Numbered from the stretch's first letter, positions 24,997 through 33,014 are shown. The stretch: 33,014 bases of DNA from Bacteroidales bacterium (GCA_016281295.1 JAEEII010000038.1:1-33014); one strand, 5' to 3'. Notes: generated from the sequence alone by a model not told the origin. Numbers and translations: made by a program.

Positions 24997-25072
24997 AGGA
25001 ATTAAATCATTCAAACCGAAATTATTTCCGATAAAATCAACCAAACGTATATTAAGATATAACAAATATATG

Positions 25073-27610
25073 CTATTTCACAAACTTTCCTGTCGTTTTA
25101 TGACCCGATAAATCCACCACTACCACTTCATAGACCCCGGAAGGCAAGTCCGAAACCTCAACGGAAAGCATTGGTTTGCCGTCACCGGAGAACGTTTTCA
25201 AAATCTGACCCGAAACATTATAAATCGTGACGGTTTTTATGTCTTCGGCTTCAATCACCACTTGTGCTGAAGAAGGCACAGGATACAACTTCAGCAGGGT
25301 GTCATGAGCCTGATAATCAGCAAGACCTGTGGGGTTATATATGTCATCACCCTCGGTGAGCCATTCGAGGCTGAAGTTATAGAAGACCGTTGAATAGCCC
25401 AAGGCACCTCCGTAGGCTTCTTCCACATACAGGCCGATGGTGCCGTCAGGCAGGACACAGAGTGAGGAATACGCCGAGCTGTAAGGGACGATGCATCTAC
25501 GCACAGGCCATGTCTCTCCTTCATCATAACTGACATAAACGGAGACATGGGTTCTCGAGTTCCCGTAAGGCACTGAATGCAGCAAGCGGTTACGGTCGTC
25601 GCCTTGGTTCACAGAGGTATAGCGAATCATGTCGCCATTGCAAGCCGGTGCTGAGATATCGTACCAAGTGGAGGTCGTGGGCTGCCAAGTCTCGCCACCG
25701 TCCTCTGAGAGGTTGTACCAGCGGTTGCCACCGTGGCGGATACTCATGAGGATACGTCCATCAGCCAGTTCGGTGACTTTGGCCTCATCGCCCGAAGAAG
25801 AGGCGCGTCCCGAGACGTGCCAGGTCAAGCCATTGTCATCGGAATAGACCGCATGGTTATAAAGCACCTGCGCCGTGTTTTCGCGGATCGCCGCCACAAA
25901 GATGATACGCCCAGTGGAAGTGCGGAGGCCGTTGCCCGACCCAAAGAAAGAAGCTCGCCAAGTGCGCTGTTCGGGGACGATACAGTTGTCGCCGAAGATG
26001 AAGTGGGTGATATCCACAGGCTCGGTCCAAGTCTGACCGTTGTCATAACTCCTGGCGATATAGGTGCGGATGGGGTTCGAAGGAGTGGAATACCACAACC
26101 CGGGACCACCGACAAAGCCAGCAATAAGTCCATTGTCATCGTTACTCCAGACCAGGGCACAGTCGCCAAAGCCGTGGTTGACACCCGTTCCTTGGGCGAT
26201 GGTATAAGGCTCACTCCAGGTATGGCCTCCATCGGTGCTGCGGTTGCACACAATGTCGATATCCTCAGGCAAGTCACCCTCGTTGTATTTCCGTTTATCA
26301 GTGACTGCGACGAGGTTCCCGTCTTTTGCCGTGATGACGGCAGGAATACGATAATTTGTAGAGTTATAGTCGCCAGGCTGCAACAACAAAGTATGGGCAA
26401 GGATGATTTCGCGGTTGCCCGCAGGCGAAGGATTGGTGAGTTCGTAGGTTTGTTCGTCAGTCGTAATCGTCTTTAGCGAAGCATCGATGAAATGACCCTC
26501 TGCCGCATGGTCGGCCAGATGAGCCACGACCCATAAATAGTTAGTGCCAGAGACGAGGTTGCCTTCAAGGTTACAGGTCAAGTCGCCCGAAGCAGGTTCG
26601 ATACTGCCCAACAAAGTGGCATTCTGAGGATTACGCTCATCAAAACTATTAACAGCGCCAGTGGAATACACTTTAATCTCCCTGACATCGTTCAAGTCCG
26701 TCGTCCCATCAAGATTCAGCATCATGGAACGAAGGCCGACTATGGCGTTGCCACCGCCAAACGAAACTGCTGCCTTCAACAGCACGTCATTGGCGTTACC
26801 ACAACCCGTCAGGCGGGTGTCTTGTGTCAAGGTGACATTGATTATTTCAGCACCACCAAAATTAAAGTTTACCAGCTGGCCATCATGTCCGTGGCCTGAA
26901 AGGTCGGCCAACTGGTTGCCTTCAACATAGTCTGTAGAAAAGTCGTAGGCGGCTATCAAGTGCTCAGCCATGAGAGGAGTGATTTCATATAAATCATCTT
27001 GACTCATATCAAAACCAATGTAATCGGCATCTAACGCCATGTCATAGAACCTCACATTGCCGAACGAGCCGTTACAGAAATAGGCAGGTTGCCCACCACT
27101 GTTACCCGCGCCGATGAACACATCATGCGTGTTGGTAACCGCCCAGTTATTCACTGCCGCCACCCAGCTGCTGTTGGTAACACCGTTATGGTAGATACGG
27201 ATTTCGTTGTTAGAACGGTCCACCACGAGGGCAAAATGCATCCACTGGCCTGCCGGCACGGTGACACCCGTATAGACCGACAAGGCATGACCCGAAGTGG
27301 CGGTGGGAGTGTTAAGGCCCAACGACTGGCCTGCGTTGCCCGTGCCGAAAAACTCATAGCCCGTACGCTCATCCCCAGCACCCTGAACGGATATGTCGCG
27401 CTTGCACACATAACGCGGTGTGCTGGTATAAGACTCGTTTCTCACCCATCCCGTCAAGGTGAAACTCCCGTTGGCAGCGATGTTGAAGTCCTCGTGATGC
27501 GGGATAACCATATATTGATCCATGCCGTTGAAGGTGATATAATGAGCAGGTTGTGCCATCACAGAGGCCAACAGCACAAGGAAAAACAGTGTAATGCCAA
27601 AGCGTTTCAT
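25073..27610 (-). CDS. T9SS-secreted sialidase (GH33) with LamG domain
   Basis: This 845-aa secreted exo-sialidase starts with a signal peptide (MKRFGITLFFLVLLASVMAQ). A LamG/concanavalin domain (about 22-215: YITFNGMDQYMVIPHHEDFN, QWMHFALVVDRSNNEIRIYHNG) and a sialidase-associated N-terminal beta domain (about 240-385) follow. The propeller has the YRIPAVI motif and five Asp-box-like repeats (RSTDGGHTW, RSYDNGQTW, YSDDNGLTW, LSEDGGETW, VSYDEGETW), and ends GLYVEEAYGG...FSLEWL. It ends in a T9SS sorting domain from LKLYPVPSS. The start at 27610 is chosen over one at 27697 because the promoter lies between. It would release sialic acid from mucins or glycans. Confidence 0.9.
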   Translation of the reverse strand: MKRFGITLFFLVLLASVMAQPAHYITFNGMDQYMVIPHHEDFNIAANGSFTLTGWVRNESYTSTPRYVCKRDISVQGAGDERTGYEFFGTGNAGQSLGLNTPTATSGHALSVYTGVTVPAGQWMHFALVVDRSNNEIRIYHNGVTNSSWVAAVNNWAVTNTHDVFIGAGNSGGQPAYFCNGSFGNVRFYDMALDADYIGFDMSQDDLYEITPLMAEHLIAAYDFSTDYVEGNQLADLSGHGHDGQLVNFNFGGAEIINVTLTQDTRLTGCGNANDVLLKAAVSFGGGNAIVGLRSMMLNLDGTTDLNDVREIKVYSTGAVNSFDERNPQNATLLGSIEPASGDLTCNLEGNLVSGTNYLWVVAHLADHAAEGHFIDASLKTITTDEQTYELTNPSPAGNREIILAHTLLLQPGDYNSTNYRIPAVITAKDGNLVAVTDKRKYNEGDLPEDIDIVCNRSTDGGHTWSEPYTIAQGTGVNHGFGDCALVWSNDDNGLIAGFVGGPGLWYSTPSNPIRTYIARSYDNGQTWTEPVDITHFIFGDNCIVPEQRTWRASFFGSGNGLRTSTGRIIFVAAIRENTAQVLYNHAVYSDDNGLTWHVSGRASSSGDEAKVTELADGRILMSIRHGGNRWYNLSEDGGETWQPTTSTWYDISAPACNGDMIRYTSVNQGDDRNRLLHSVPYGNSRTHVSVYVSYDEGETWPVRRCIVPYSSAYSSLCVLPDGTIGLYVEEAYGGALGYSTVFYNFSLEWLTEGDDIYNPTGLADYQAHDTLLKLYPVPSSAQVVIEAEDIKTVTIYNVSGQILKTFSGDGKPMLSVEVSDLPSGVYEVVVVDLSGHKTTGKFVK

Positions 27611-27633
27611 AGTCAATAAGATTAGGAATGACG

Positions 27634-27641
27634 CAAAAATA
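27634..27641 (-). promoter_or_regulatory. -7 element (TATTTTTG) for the sialidase gene
   Basis: The minus strand reads TATTTTTG 23 bp before the sialidase start, with a weak GTTG at a 19-bp spacing upstream. It overlaps the promoter region of the divergent phosphatase gene. Confidence 0.5.
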
Positions 27642-27652
27642 AAAAAAATTCC

Positions 27653-27660
27653 TAAATTTG
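27653..27660 (+). promoter_or_regulatory. -7 element (TAAATTTG) for the PP2C phosphatase gene
   Basis: TAAATTTG lies 51 bp before the ATG at 27712 and only 11 bp from the -7 element of the divergent sialidase gene, so the two promoters face each other and may interfere. Confidence 0.5.
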
Positions 27661-27711
27661 CAACCCAATCAATCATTTCCCTCATGGGAGCTATCAAAAA
27701 AAATCCATCCT

Positions 27712-29484
27712 ATGAAGTCAGACAGAAGCAGCAAAAACGCCGGCATATCAATGAGGGCCCGATGGATGTTGGTGATTGTGGCCGCCTTAACGCTGGAAGC
27801 CACCGCCATCATCCAGTATATCTACGCCCAAAGGGAGATCAAACACGAGGCATCGCTCCGCGCGAAGAGCGAACTGAAGAGTGCTGAAAACAAAATCATG
27901 GATGTGGTAAATCAAGCCGAAGCCGCAGTCCGCAACAGCATCTGGGTGGCTGAATGGTGCCTTGAAAACCCCGATAGTCTGCAACGAATCCCCCAACGGG
28001 TAGTGAGTGAAAACCCCGTGGTGGTCGGGTCAACCATGGCACTTGTCCCTAACTATAACCCAAATTATCCTTTATATGCCCCATACGCCACCAAAAACCT
28101 GGAGACTGGAGAAATCAAAATGCTCTCTTTAGCCACGGAGGCCTACGACTATCCTTCCATGGAATGGTTTACAAAACCCATAGAGTTGAATGACAGCTAC
28201 TGGTCGGAACCCTATTTCGATGAAAATGGCGGCGAAATCCTGATGACCACCTTCTCCATGCCGGTAAGAGACAAAAGCGGCAAGGTGGCCGCCATTTTAA
28301 CCGCCGACATCTCGTTAGACTGGCTCACCGCATTAATCGGGGATATTAAGGTTTACCCCAACGCCTTCAACATGGTGGTCAGCCGCAGCGGACAAATCAT
28401 GGTATGCCCTGTGGAGACCTTGGTGATGCAATCCACCATCGACCAGTTCGCCTTGGCATCCGACGACTATGAAGCCCTCAACCAGGTCAACCAAGCCATG
28501 CTGTCAGGAAAGAACGGCGAGATGCCCGTTCGCTACAAAGGGGAAACCAACCATGTTTATTTCTCACCCGTGGAAAGAACGGGCTGGTCGTTATCCATAG
28601 TGCTTCCTGAGAAAGAGCTGTACAGCAGTATTCGCAAAATCGGGATGATTGTAAAGCTCCTGCAAATATTGGGCATAGCCATGCTCATCATCATTCTCAG
28701 AGTAGTCACGAAGAACCAAGCCAAGTACCAGCTCATGAATGAGCAGCGAGAGCGCATGGAAAATGAGCTTCACATTGCGCGCGAAATCCAGATGGCTATG
28801 GTCCCCAAGACGTTCCCGCCGTTCCCCAATCGCACTGACCTGGACTTCGCTGCCTCTATCGTCCCCGCCAAGGAGGTAGGCGGTGATTTGTATGATTACT
28901 TTATCCGCGACGAGAAGCTGTATTTCTGCATTGGCGATGTATCGGGGAAAGGCATCCCGGCCTCGCTGGTGATGGCAGTCACAAGGAGTCTTTTCAGAGC
29001 CACGTCGGCCCATGAAACCAGTCCCCATCGCATCGTGAAGGCCATGAACGACACGATGTCGGAGTCGAACGACAGCGGCATGTTCGTCACTTTCTTCTGC
29101 GGTGTGTTGGACCTGGGCACCGGTCACCTGTCCTATTGCAACGCAGGTCATAACCCACCGCTCATCCTGACCGATGGCATCCGCCTTCTGCCGGTTCAGT
29201 CGAACATTGTCTTGGGCATCCTCTACGACTATGAATTTGGCGAGCAGGAAATACAGCTGGATTATGACAACTCATTGCTGCTTTACACTGATGGGCTCAC
29301 TGAAGCGGAGAACATGCAGCACCAACAGTTCGGTATCGAGCAAGTGGAATTAGTGCTTCACTCCCGCCGCAGCTCCCAAGGCCATTTGGAGGCCCTTCAG
29401 AAGGCCGTGACGGAATTCGTGGGTGAGGCGCCACAAAGCGACGACCTCACGATGCTCTTCATAAGGTATCTACCCAAGAGGTAG
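27712..29484 (+). CDS. Membrane PP2C-type (SpoIIE/RsbU) serine phosphatase with Cache sensor
   Basis: This 590-aa signalling protein has one membrane helix at about 18-38 and a periplasmic double-Cache-like domain at about 45-300 (YPSMEWFTKPIE, YWSEPYFDENGGEILMTTFSMPVRD, VAAILTADISLDWL). A second membrane helix spans about 318-334, then a coiled coil with ENELHIAREIQMAMVP. The cytoplasmic SpoIIE domain has the metal-binding Asp residues in KEVGGDLYDYF, IGDVSGKG and QSDDLTML. Such proteins sense a small ligand outside and dephosphorylate an anti-sigma antagonist or similar partner inside. No anti-sigma factor or antagonist gene is in the window. The start at 27712 is the first ATG in frame after the promoter. 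Confidence 0.9.
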   Translation: MKSDRSSKNAGISMRARWMLVIVAALTLEATAIIQYIYAQREIKHEASLRAKSELKSAENKIMDVVNQAEAAVRNSIWVAEWCLENPDSLQRIPQRVVSENPVVVGSTMALVPNYNPNYPLYAPYATKNLETGEIKMLSLATEAYDYPSMEWFTKPIELNDSYWSEPYFDENGGEILMTTFSMPVRDKSGKVAAILTADISLDWLTALIGDIKVYPNAFNMVVSRSGQIMVCPVETLVMQSTIDQFALASDDYEALNQVNQAMLSGKNGEMPVRYKGETNHVYFSPVERTGWSLSIVLPEKELYSSIRKIGMIVKLLQILGIAMLIIILRVVTKNQAKYQLMNEQRERMENELHIAREIQMAMVPKTFPPFPNRTDLDFAASIVPAKEVGGDLYDYFIRDEKLYFCIGDVSGKGIPASLVMAVTRSLFRATSAHETSPHRIVKAMNDTMSESNDSGMFVTFFCGVLDLGTGHLSYCNAGHNPPLILTDGIRLLPVQSNIVLGILYDYEFGEQEIQLDYDNSLLLYTDGLTEAENMQHQQFGIEQVELVLHSRRSSQGHLEALQKAVTEFVGEAPQSDDLTMLFIRYLPKR

Positions 29485-29499
29485 CCAACAGCCATCCGT

Positions 29500-29610
29500 C
29501 CAGGGCAAAAACCCTGGGTAATCACGACGGGTTATCGTATCACCATGAACACCATTTGATTTCCAGGGCGTTACCCTGGACTAGTAATTTGTTGCCTCTT
29601 CGGGGCGGCT
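29500..29610. repeat. Interspersed repeat with two CCAGGG/CCCTGG hairpins
   Basis: CCAGGG-CAAAAA-CCCTGG (29500-29517) and CCAGGG-CGTTA-CCCTGG (29563-29579) have the same stems 63 bp apart, followed by GCCTCTTCGGGGCGGC, which may form a third weak hairpin. The pattern resembles intergenic REP-like repeats of Bacteroidetes as I recall them. It has no long T-run, so a terminator is unlikely, and no transposase is seen. Confidence 0.6.
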
Positions 29611-29618
29611 TTTGATAA

Positions 29619-29897
29619 AAAACATTAACAAAAGCTAAACAAATCATCGACAACATTACAGGCGCCGACATCGACATGCTCATCACCGACGAGTACCAGT
29701 TCGAAGGACACAGCAAAGACTACTCATCGCGCTTCAAGCTCGTCTTCCACAACACTGGTATCGAGGAACAGTACGACGACAACAACACAAGCTCCGAAAC
29801 CTTCGCCTTCATCCACGACGGACAACTCGTCATCGATAAAAGAAGAAAGAAAAGTAAGATTATCCACATCGCAATCCCTATCGGGATTTCAGGATAA
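29619..29897 (+). pseudogene. Remnant of a T9SS surface protein C-terminal region
   Basis: An open frame of about 92 codons follows a stop at 29616-29618. It has no signal peptide and no credible start. Its IIDNITGADIDML...DYSSRFKLVF...FAFIHDGQLVI part aligns with the C-terminal region of the large surface protein at 31158-33014 (LIDNLTGNDVDLL...DYESRFKLVF...FAFVDVYGNLMI). By hand, 21 of 36 residues over the best stretch match. The sorting domain is lost after LVID. An ATG at 29676 could start a 73-aa peptide, but a decayed fragment is the better reading. A terminator hairpin follows at 29903. Confidence 0.7.
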
Positions 29898-29902
29898 AAC
29901 TG

Positions 29903-29938
29903 AAAGAGGGTGACCCAAAAGGTCATCCTCTTTTTTTT
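29903..29938 (+). terminator. Rho-independent terminator after the remnant
   Basis: AAAGAGGGTGACC (29903-29915) pairs with GGTCATCCTCTTT (29921-29933), with one G-T pair and a CAAAA loop, and continues into a T-run. Confidence 0.88.
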
Positions 29939-29989
29939 CATACCTCATGGTTTTTTTTCACTCATTATAGCAATTTCAAAGTATCTTCG

Positions 29990-29997
29990 TATATTTG
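29990..29997 (+). promoter_or_regulatory. -7 element (TATATTTG) for the OmpA-family gene
   Basis: TATATTTG lies 28 bp before the ATG at 30026 and after the terminator. No convincing -33 TTTG was found. Confidence 0.5.
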
Positions 29998-30025
29998 TGA
30001 TTTCATAGCATTAAAATATAAAAAA

Positions 30026-31138
30026 ATGAAGAGGATTATTACCGTAATAGTGATGCTTTTGTTGGCCGAGATGGCTGCAACGGCTCAAGAAACCACCTAC
30101 GCCAAGAGCGACTTCGTCCCTGGCGATGAGACTATTTTCGACGACAACTTTGAAGGAGAGAAAATTGGTGAGTTCCCGCTAAGGTGGGACTTATTGGATG
30201 GATATGCGGAAACAGCCCAGCAGAAGGGACGCAACGTACTGGCGTTCACGGATAACGGATTGGGACAAGTGATGCCGCTGATGAAAGAGAAATGGGATTG
30301 GCTGCCAGAGGTGTTCACCGTGGAGTTCGACCTTTACGTGGCTCCGATGAATACCGCAGACGAAGAGGAGACATTGCTCGACATGAGCATTTATTTTGGC
30401 AACCGCGGTGACGACAGTTACTACAATGCCTCGAGCTATGTGCATTTCTGGTACAGGGAAGACGGGTCGTGCAACCTGACGTGGGACCTGCTGAAACCCG
30501 ATGGAAACAACCTGTCGAGTGGAGAGAAGATGCTGGGGCTGAACCCAGGCAACAGCGATTACCTGGAAAAGGACAACCCAGTGGTCGCTGGGGAGTGGAA
30601 CCACTTCGCCTTCTCATTCAACAAACGAGCTTTCAAAGGCTATGTGAACGGCGTACGGTTGATCAACGTGCCCGCCATGTTGGCTCCTGGCTACCTCTTC
30701 TTCACCAGTGGAGCGTTCTACCGCTACACGGGGTTGAGCAATGTGCGCATCGCCCAGGGGGCAGTGCCGCTCTATGACCGCCTCACCGCCGATGGCAAGA
30801 TTGTGACCTACGCCATCACCTTCGAGACCGGGAAAGCCGACCTGAAGCCAGAATCCGTCATCGAAATCAACCGTGTGGCCCAACTGATGCAAGAGCATCC
30901 CGAGCTTGAGTTCGAGGTACAAGGCCATTGCGACAACACGGGTACTGATGCCGTCAACGACCCGCTGAGCCAACAGAGAGCCGAGGCCATCGTGAACGCC
31001 CTCGTGAAACAAGGCATCGCGCAATCACGCCTCACGCCCGTGGGCAAGGGTTCACATTCCCCTATCGCCTCCAACGACACAGCAGAAGGACGCGCCAAGA
31101 ACCGCCGAGTGGAGTTCGTTAAGAAAGCATCTCACTAA
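30026..31138 (+). CDS. LamG-OmpA envelope protein
   Basis: This 370-aa protein has a signal peptide (MKRIITVIVMLLLAEMAATAQ). Residues about 35-250 look like a LamG/concanavalin-type beta domain (DDNFEGEKIGEFPLRWDLLDG, FTVEFDLYVAPM, GEWNHFAFSFNKRAFKGYVNG). Residues about 262-366 are an OmpA C-terminal peptidoglycan-binding domain (YAITFETGKADLKPES, GHCDNTGTDAVNDPLSQQRA, GKGSHSPIASNDTAEGRAKNRRVEF). There is no beta-barrel. It probably bridges peptidoglycan and a glycan or protein in the periplasm. It lies between the terminator at 29903 and the convergent surface-protein gene. Confidence 0.88.
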   Translation: MKRIITVIVMLLLAEMAATAQETTYAKSDFVPGDETIFDDNFEGEKIGEFPLRWDLLDGYAETAQQKGRNVLAFTDNGLGQVMPLMKEKWDWLPEVFTVEFDLYVAPMNTADEEETLLDMSIYFGNRGDDSYYNASSYVHFWYREDGSCNLTWDLLKPDGNNLSSGEKMLGLNPGNSDYLEKDNPVVAGEWNHFAFSFNKRAFKGYVNGVRLINVPAMLAPGYLFFTSGAFYRYTGLSNVRIAQGAVPLYDRLTADGKIVTYAITFETGKADLKPESVIEINRVAQLMQEHPELEFEVQGHCDNTGTDAVNDPLSQQRAEAIVNALVKQGIAQSRLTPVGKGSHSPIASNDTAEGRAKNRRVEFVKKASH

Positions 31139-31157
31139 ACGACTGGCGCCTTAAGGA

Positions 31158-33014
31158 TCAAAGAACGATCTTCTGGGTCTTTACATCATCGCCGTTGATT
31201 AGGCGCAACACATATACGCCAGGGGTCATCCCTGCGGTAGAGACGCATAATTTTGCGTCTCTATAAACCAAAACATGACCCAACATATCAACAATTTGAA
31301 CCACACCCGTGCCTTTAATCATGAGGTTTCCATAGACATCAACAAAGGCGAAGTTGTCATTGTTGTCGAGGTTGTTATCGTTGTCTTCGTTCGCTTCAAA
31401 CACCAGCTTGAAACGGCTCTCGTAGTCTGTAACCTTGGCCTCGAAAGTGTAGCTCGGCGTGACCAAAAGGTCAACGTCGTTTCCAGTAAGGTTGTCGATG
31501 AGGTGAAGGTAATTTAGAATTAAGAATTTAGAATTTAGAGATTCTGAGACGGTCAGGGTGTAGGTGCCGTTCTCCTGTGCCTTGAAATGGACAGGCAGTT
31601 CATCCGTGGCACTTTCGAGGGTGGCCGCAGCCCAGTCTTCACCATTGTGCCAGACGCTAACGCTCATTATGTTATCATTGAGTTTCATCTTACGAAGGGC
31701 GTTGCCGCCGTCAAACTGCACGTAAGCGCGGTCGTATGCGCCATCCCTACTTGCCTCTATGCAGAGATAAGCAGGTTCCCGCTTCGTTTGTTCACCACGA
31801 GTCGCATGGTTGAAAACCAGATTTTGTCCTGGCTCAGTGGCTTGCACAAAGAATCCCTCGCCTGGCTCGATGGGCCTTTCAACAAGGGTGTAAGGGACCA
31901 GCTCTCCACCACCATCAGCCACGAGATAGGTAGTCAGGTCATCATCGCCGATCTTGATGACATCCTCCTCGGTAAGGCGGCGCGTGAAGGGATTACCCAC
32001 CAAGTTGTAGCCTTTCAAACCGCCAGCGGCATAACAACTAAGCGGTATGGTAACCGTATGGTCGGTGGCCATCATGTTGCCTTCGAACGACAAGGTGACA
32101 TCCTCGGCATTGGCATAGAGATAACCTTCAAGATACTGGAGCACCGTGAAGTCATAGTCATGTTCGGGGTTTTTGGAGTTCCACCAGTAATGCGTAGGCT
32201 CATGATAAAGGTAAAGGTCGTAGGTGCTTTCTGTGGTGAAGTGGGTGGCAATGGGGAGGTTATAGGTAACTGGCGAGGCAATGGTAAACCAGCCATCGCT
32301 GTCGTCATTATAAGCGGAGATGCCCTTCAGGAAGGTAGCCGTCACATTGTCGCTGTGGGTCAGCTCTCCACCTTTGGCGATGGTGATGCTACCGCCATTC
32401 TCAAAGGTAATGTGACCTACATTGGCAACACCTTCGATGAGGGCCGGAGCGGCAACGACGACATCACTGCCCCCTTGGGGGAGACCGTTGCTCCAGTTTT
32501 CCTCATCGTCCCAAAGCCCCTCATGGATAAAGGTGGGTTGAACTAGCGTGGAAGTGATATTGACATTAGCGGCAGGCATGATGAAAATATAGGTGCCTTC
32601 CACGTCAGGCAGGATGGTCGTGCCGTTGACCATGAGTGAAGAAATTGTGTAGCCCAATGGGGAATCCACCGCAAAAGAGATGGTAGCACCTTCGGCGGTA
32701 TAGTAAGTGCCACTATGTTCGATGATGGCCTCTTCCTCGCTTCCTGTGGCGAAACCCATGACATAATCAAAAGTCAAACCCTCGGCGCAACTGATGGTGT
32801 AGCCTTTGTTGCCGCCAAAGATGTTGTCAACATTGGTATTGTGGTTGTCGAATCCGATTCCTGTCGTGTTATTGCCCGTGTAGTAGTTGAAACGGAGGTT
32901 GCCGTTGGTGTAACCCACAACGCCGCCGCTCTCGGTACCTTGGACAGTACTACCGAGCACCAGACAGCGTTCCACAGTACCATCGTTTCCTCCCACTATG
33001 CTACCCGAATAGGC
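31158..33014 (-). CDS. C-terminal part of a large T9SS-secreted surface protein (5' end outside window)
   Basis: The reading frame runs off the right edge, so only about 618 residues are visible. It begins with GLUG-type repeats (SIVGGNDG, ESGGVVGYTNG), then a beta domain with YTISSLMVNGTTILPDVEGTY and MPAANVNITSTL. A W-x4-NWSNGLPQ domain, often found in secreted Bacteroidetes proteins, follows. The end is a Por-type sorting domain (NLMIKGTGVVQIVDMLG, MTPGVYVLRLINGDD, TQKIVL). A short 7-bp repeat run inside it codes for NSKFLILNYLHL. The function is unknown; adhesion is likely. A related fragment lies at 29619-29897 in the opposite direction. Confidence 0.82.
   Translation of the reverse strand, partial: AYSGSIVGGNDGTVERCLVLGSTVQGTESGGVVGYTNGNLRFNYYTGNNTTGIGFDNHNTNVDNIFGGNKGYTISCAEGLTFDYVMGFATGSEEEAIIEHSGTYYTAEGATISFAVDSPLGYTISSLMVNGTTILPDVEGTYIFIMPAANVNITSTLVQPTFIHEGLWDDEENWSNGLPQGGSDVVVAAPALIEGVANVGHITFENGGSITIAKGGELTHSDNVTATFLKGISAYNDDSDGWFTIASPVTYNLPIATHFTTESTYDLYLYHEPTHYWWNSKNPEHDYDFTVLQYLEGYLYANAEDVTLSFEGNMMATDHTVTIPLSCYAAGGLKGYNLVGNPFTRRLTEEDVIKIGDDDLTTYLVADGGGELVPYTLVERPIEPGEGFFVQATEPGQNLVFNHATRGEQTKREPAYLCIEASRDGAYDRAYVQFDGGNALRKMKLNDNIMSVSVWHNGEDWAAATLESATDELPVHFKAQENGTYTLTVSESLNSKFLILNYLHLIDNLTGNDVDLLVTPSYTFEAKVTDYESRFKLVFEANEDNDNNLDNNDNFAFVDVYGNLMIKGTGVVQIVDMLGHVLVYRDAKLCVSTAGMTPGVYVLRLINGDDVKTQKIVL
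31510..31544 (-). repeat. Five imperfect 7-bp repeats inside the surface-protein gene
   Basis: Read on the plus strand, the heptads are TAATTTA, GAATTAA, GAATTTA (twice) and GAGATTC. They fall inside the coding sequence and code for part of NSKFLILNYLHL just before the LIDNLTG motif. Confidence 0.75.

Noticed and set aside
29500..29579. Terminator of the PP2C phosphatase gene
   Set aside because: The hairpins are strong but have no following T-run, and the stem is repeated 63 bp later, which fits an interspersed repeat better.
29676..29897. Genuine 73-aa small gene
   Set aside because: Similarity to a surface-protein C-terminal region continues upstream of its ATG, and no promoter or signal peptide is seen.
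31587..32546. 319-aa plus-strand reading frame
   Set aside because: It is antisense to the T9SS surface-protein gene and has no signal peptide or domain pattern.

Overview
The window looks like a chromosomal segment of a Bacteroidetes bacterium, most likely an anaerobic member of the Bacteroidales. The evidence is: several secreted proteins ending in Por-type (type IX secretion, T9SS) C-terminal sorting domains; an OprO/P-type porin; a lipoprotein with a Bacteroidetes surface-export signal (Cys-x-Lys-Asp-Glu); a short-form AMP nucleosidase; a DUF3822 protein next to rsmD; and many copies of the Bacteroidetes -7 promoter element TAnnTTTG just upstream of genes. Genus cannot be fixed from the sequence alone. 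No tRNA, rRNA, CRISPR array, intact transposase or prophage gene was seen.

Layout. (1) 1-192: a 52-bp tandem array built on a CCCC-GTTA-GGGG palindrome. (2) 229-10463, all minus strand: eight genes with short gaps and only one recognisable promoter, upstream of the first gene. In transcription order they are a T9SS-secreted C10 (streptopain-type) protease, a T9SS cargo of unknown function, two exported papain-fold C1B peptidases, a porin, a lamin-tail lipoprotein and two CYTH-type proteins. The first six suggest surface proteolysis followed by uptake and periplasmic trimming of peptides. (3) 10640-17232, plus strand: a cysteate-synthase-like PLP enzyme (sulfonolipid pathway), rplU-rpmA with a clear terminator, then serS, a lipoprotein, a TPR protein and rsmA, the last four overlapping or nearly so. 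(4) 17171-21047, minus strand: a LolC/E-type permease, rbfA, dtd, holA and AMP nucleosidase. (5) 21176-23183, plus strand: a single-pass, prepilin-shaped protein, DUF3822 (actin-like fold) and rsmD, translationally coupled. (6) 23186-27610, minus strand: a fused O-/N-acyltransferase (candidate amino-acid-lipid synthase) and a T9SS-secreted sialidase. (7) 27712-31138, plus strand: a Cache-sensor PP2C phosphatase, a hairpin repeat and broken gene remnant, and a LamG-OmpA protein. (8) 31158-33014, minus strand: the C-terminal part of a large T9SS surface protein cut by the window edge.

The most interesting items are the exported peptidase/porin operon; the two lipid-related genes (cysteate synthase and the fused acyltransferase); a 7-bp tandem repeat that sits in and changes the start region of rsmA, with similar 7-bp runs at two other places; the prepilin-like/actin-fold pair; and the truncated C-terminal remnant that lies in inverted orientation to its relative across the OmpA gene.
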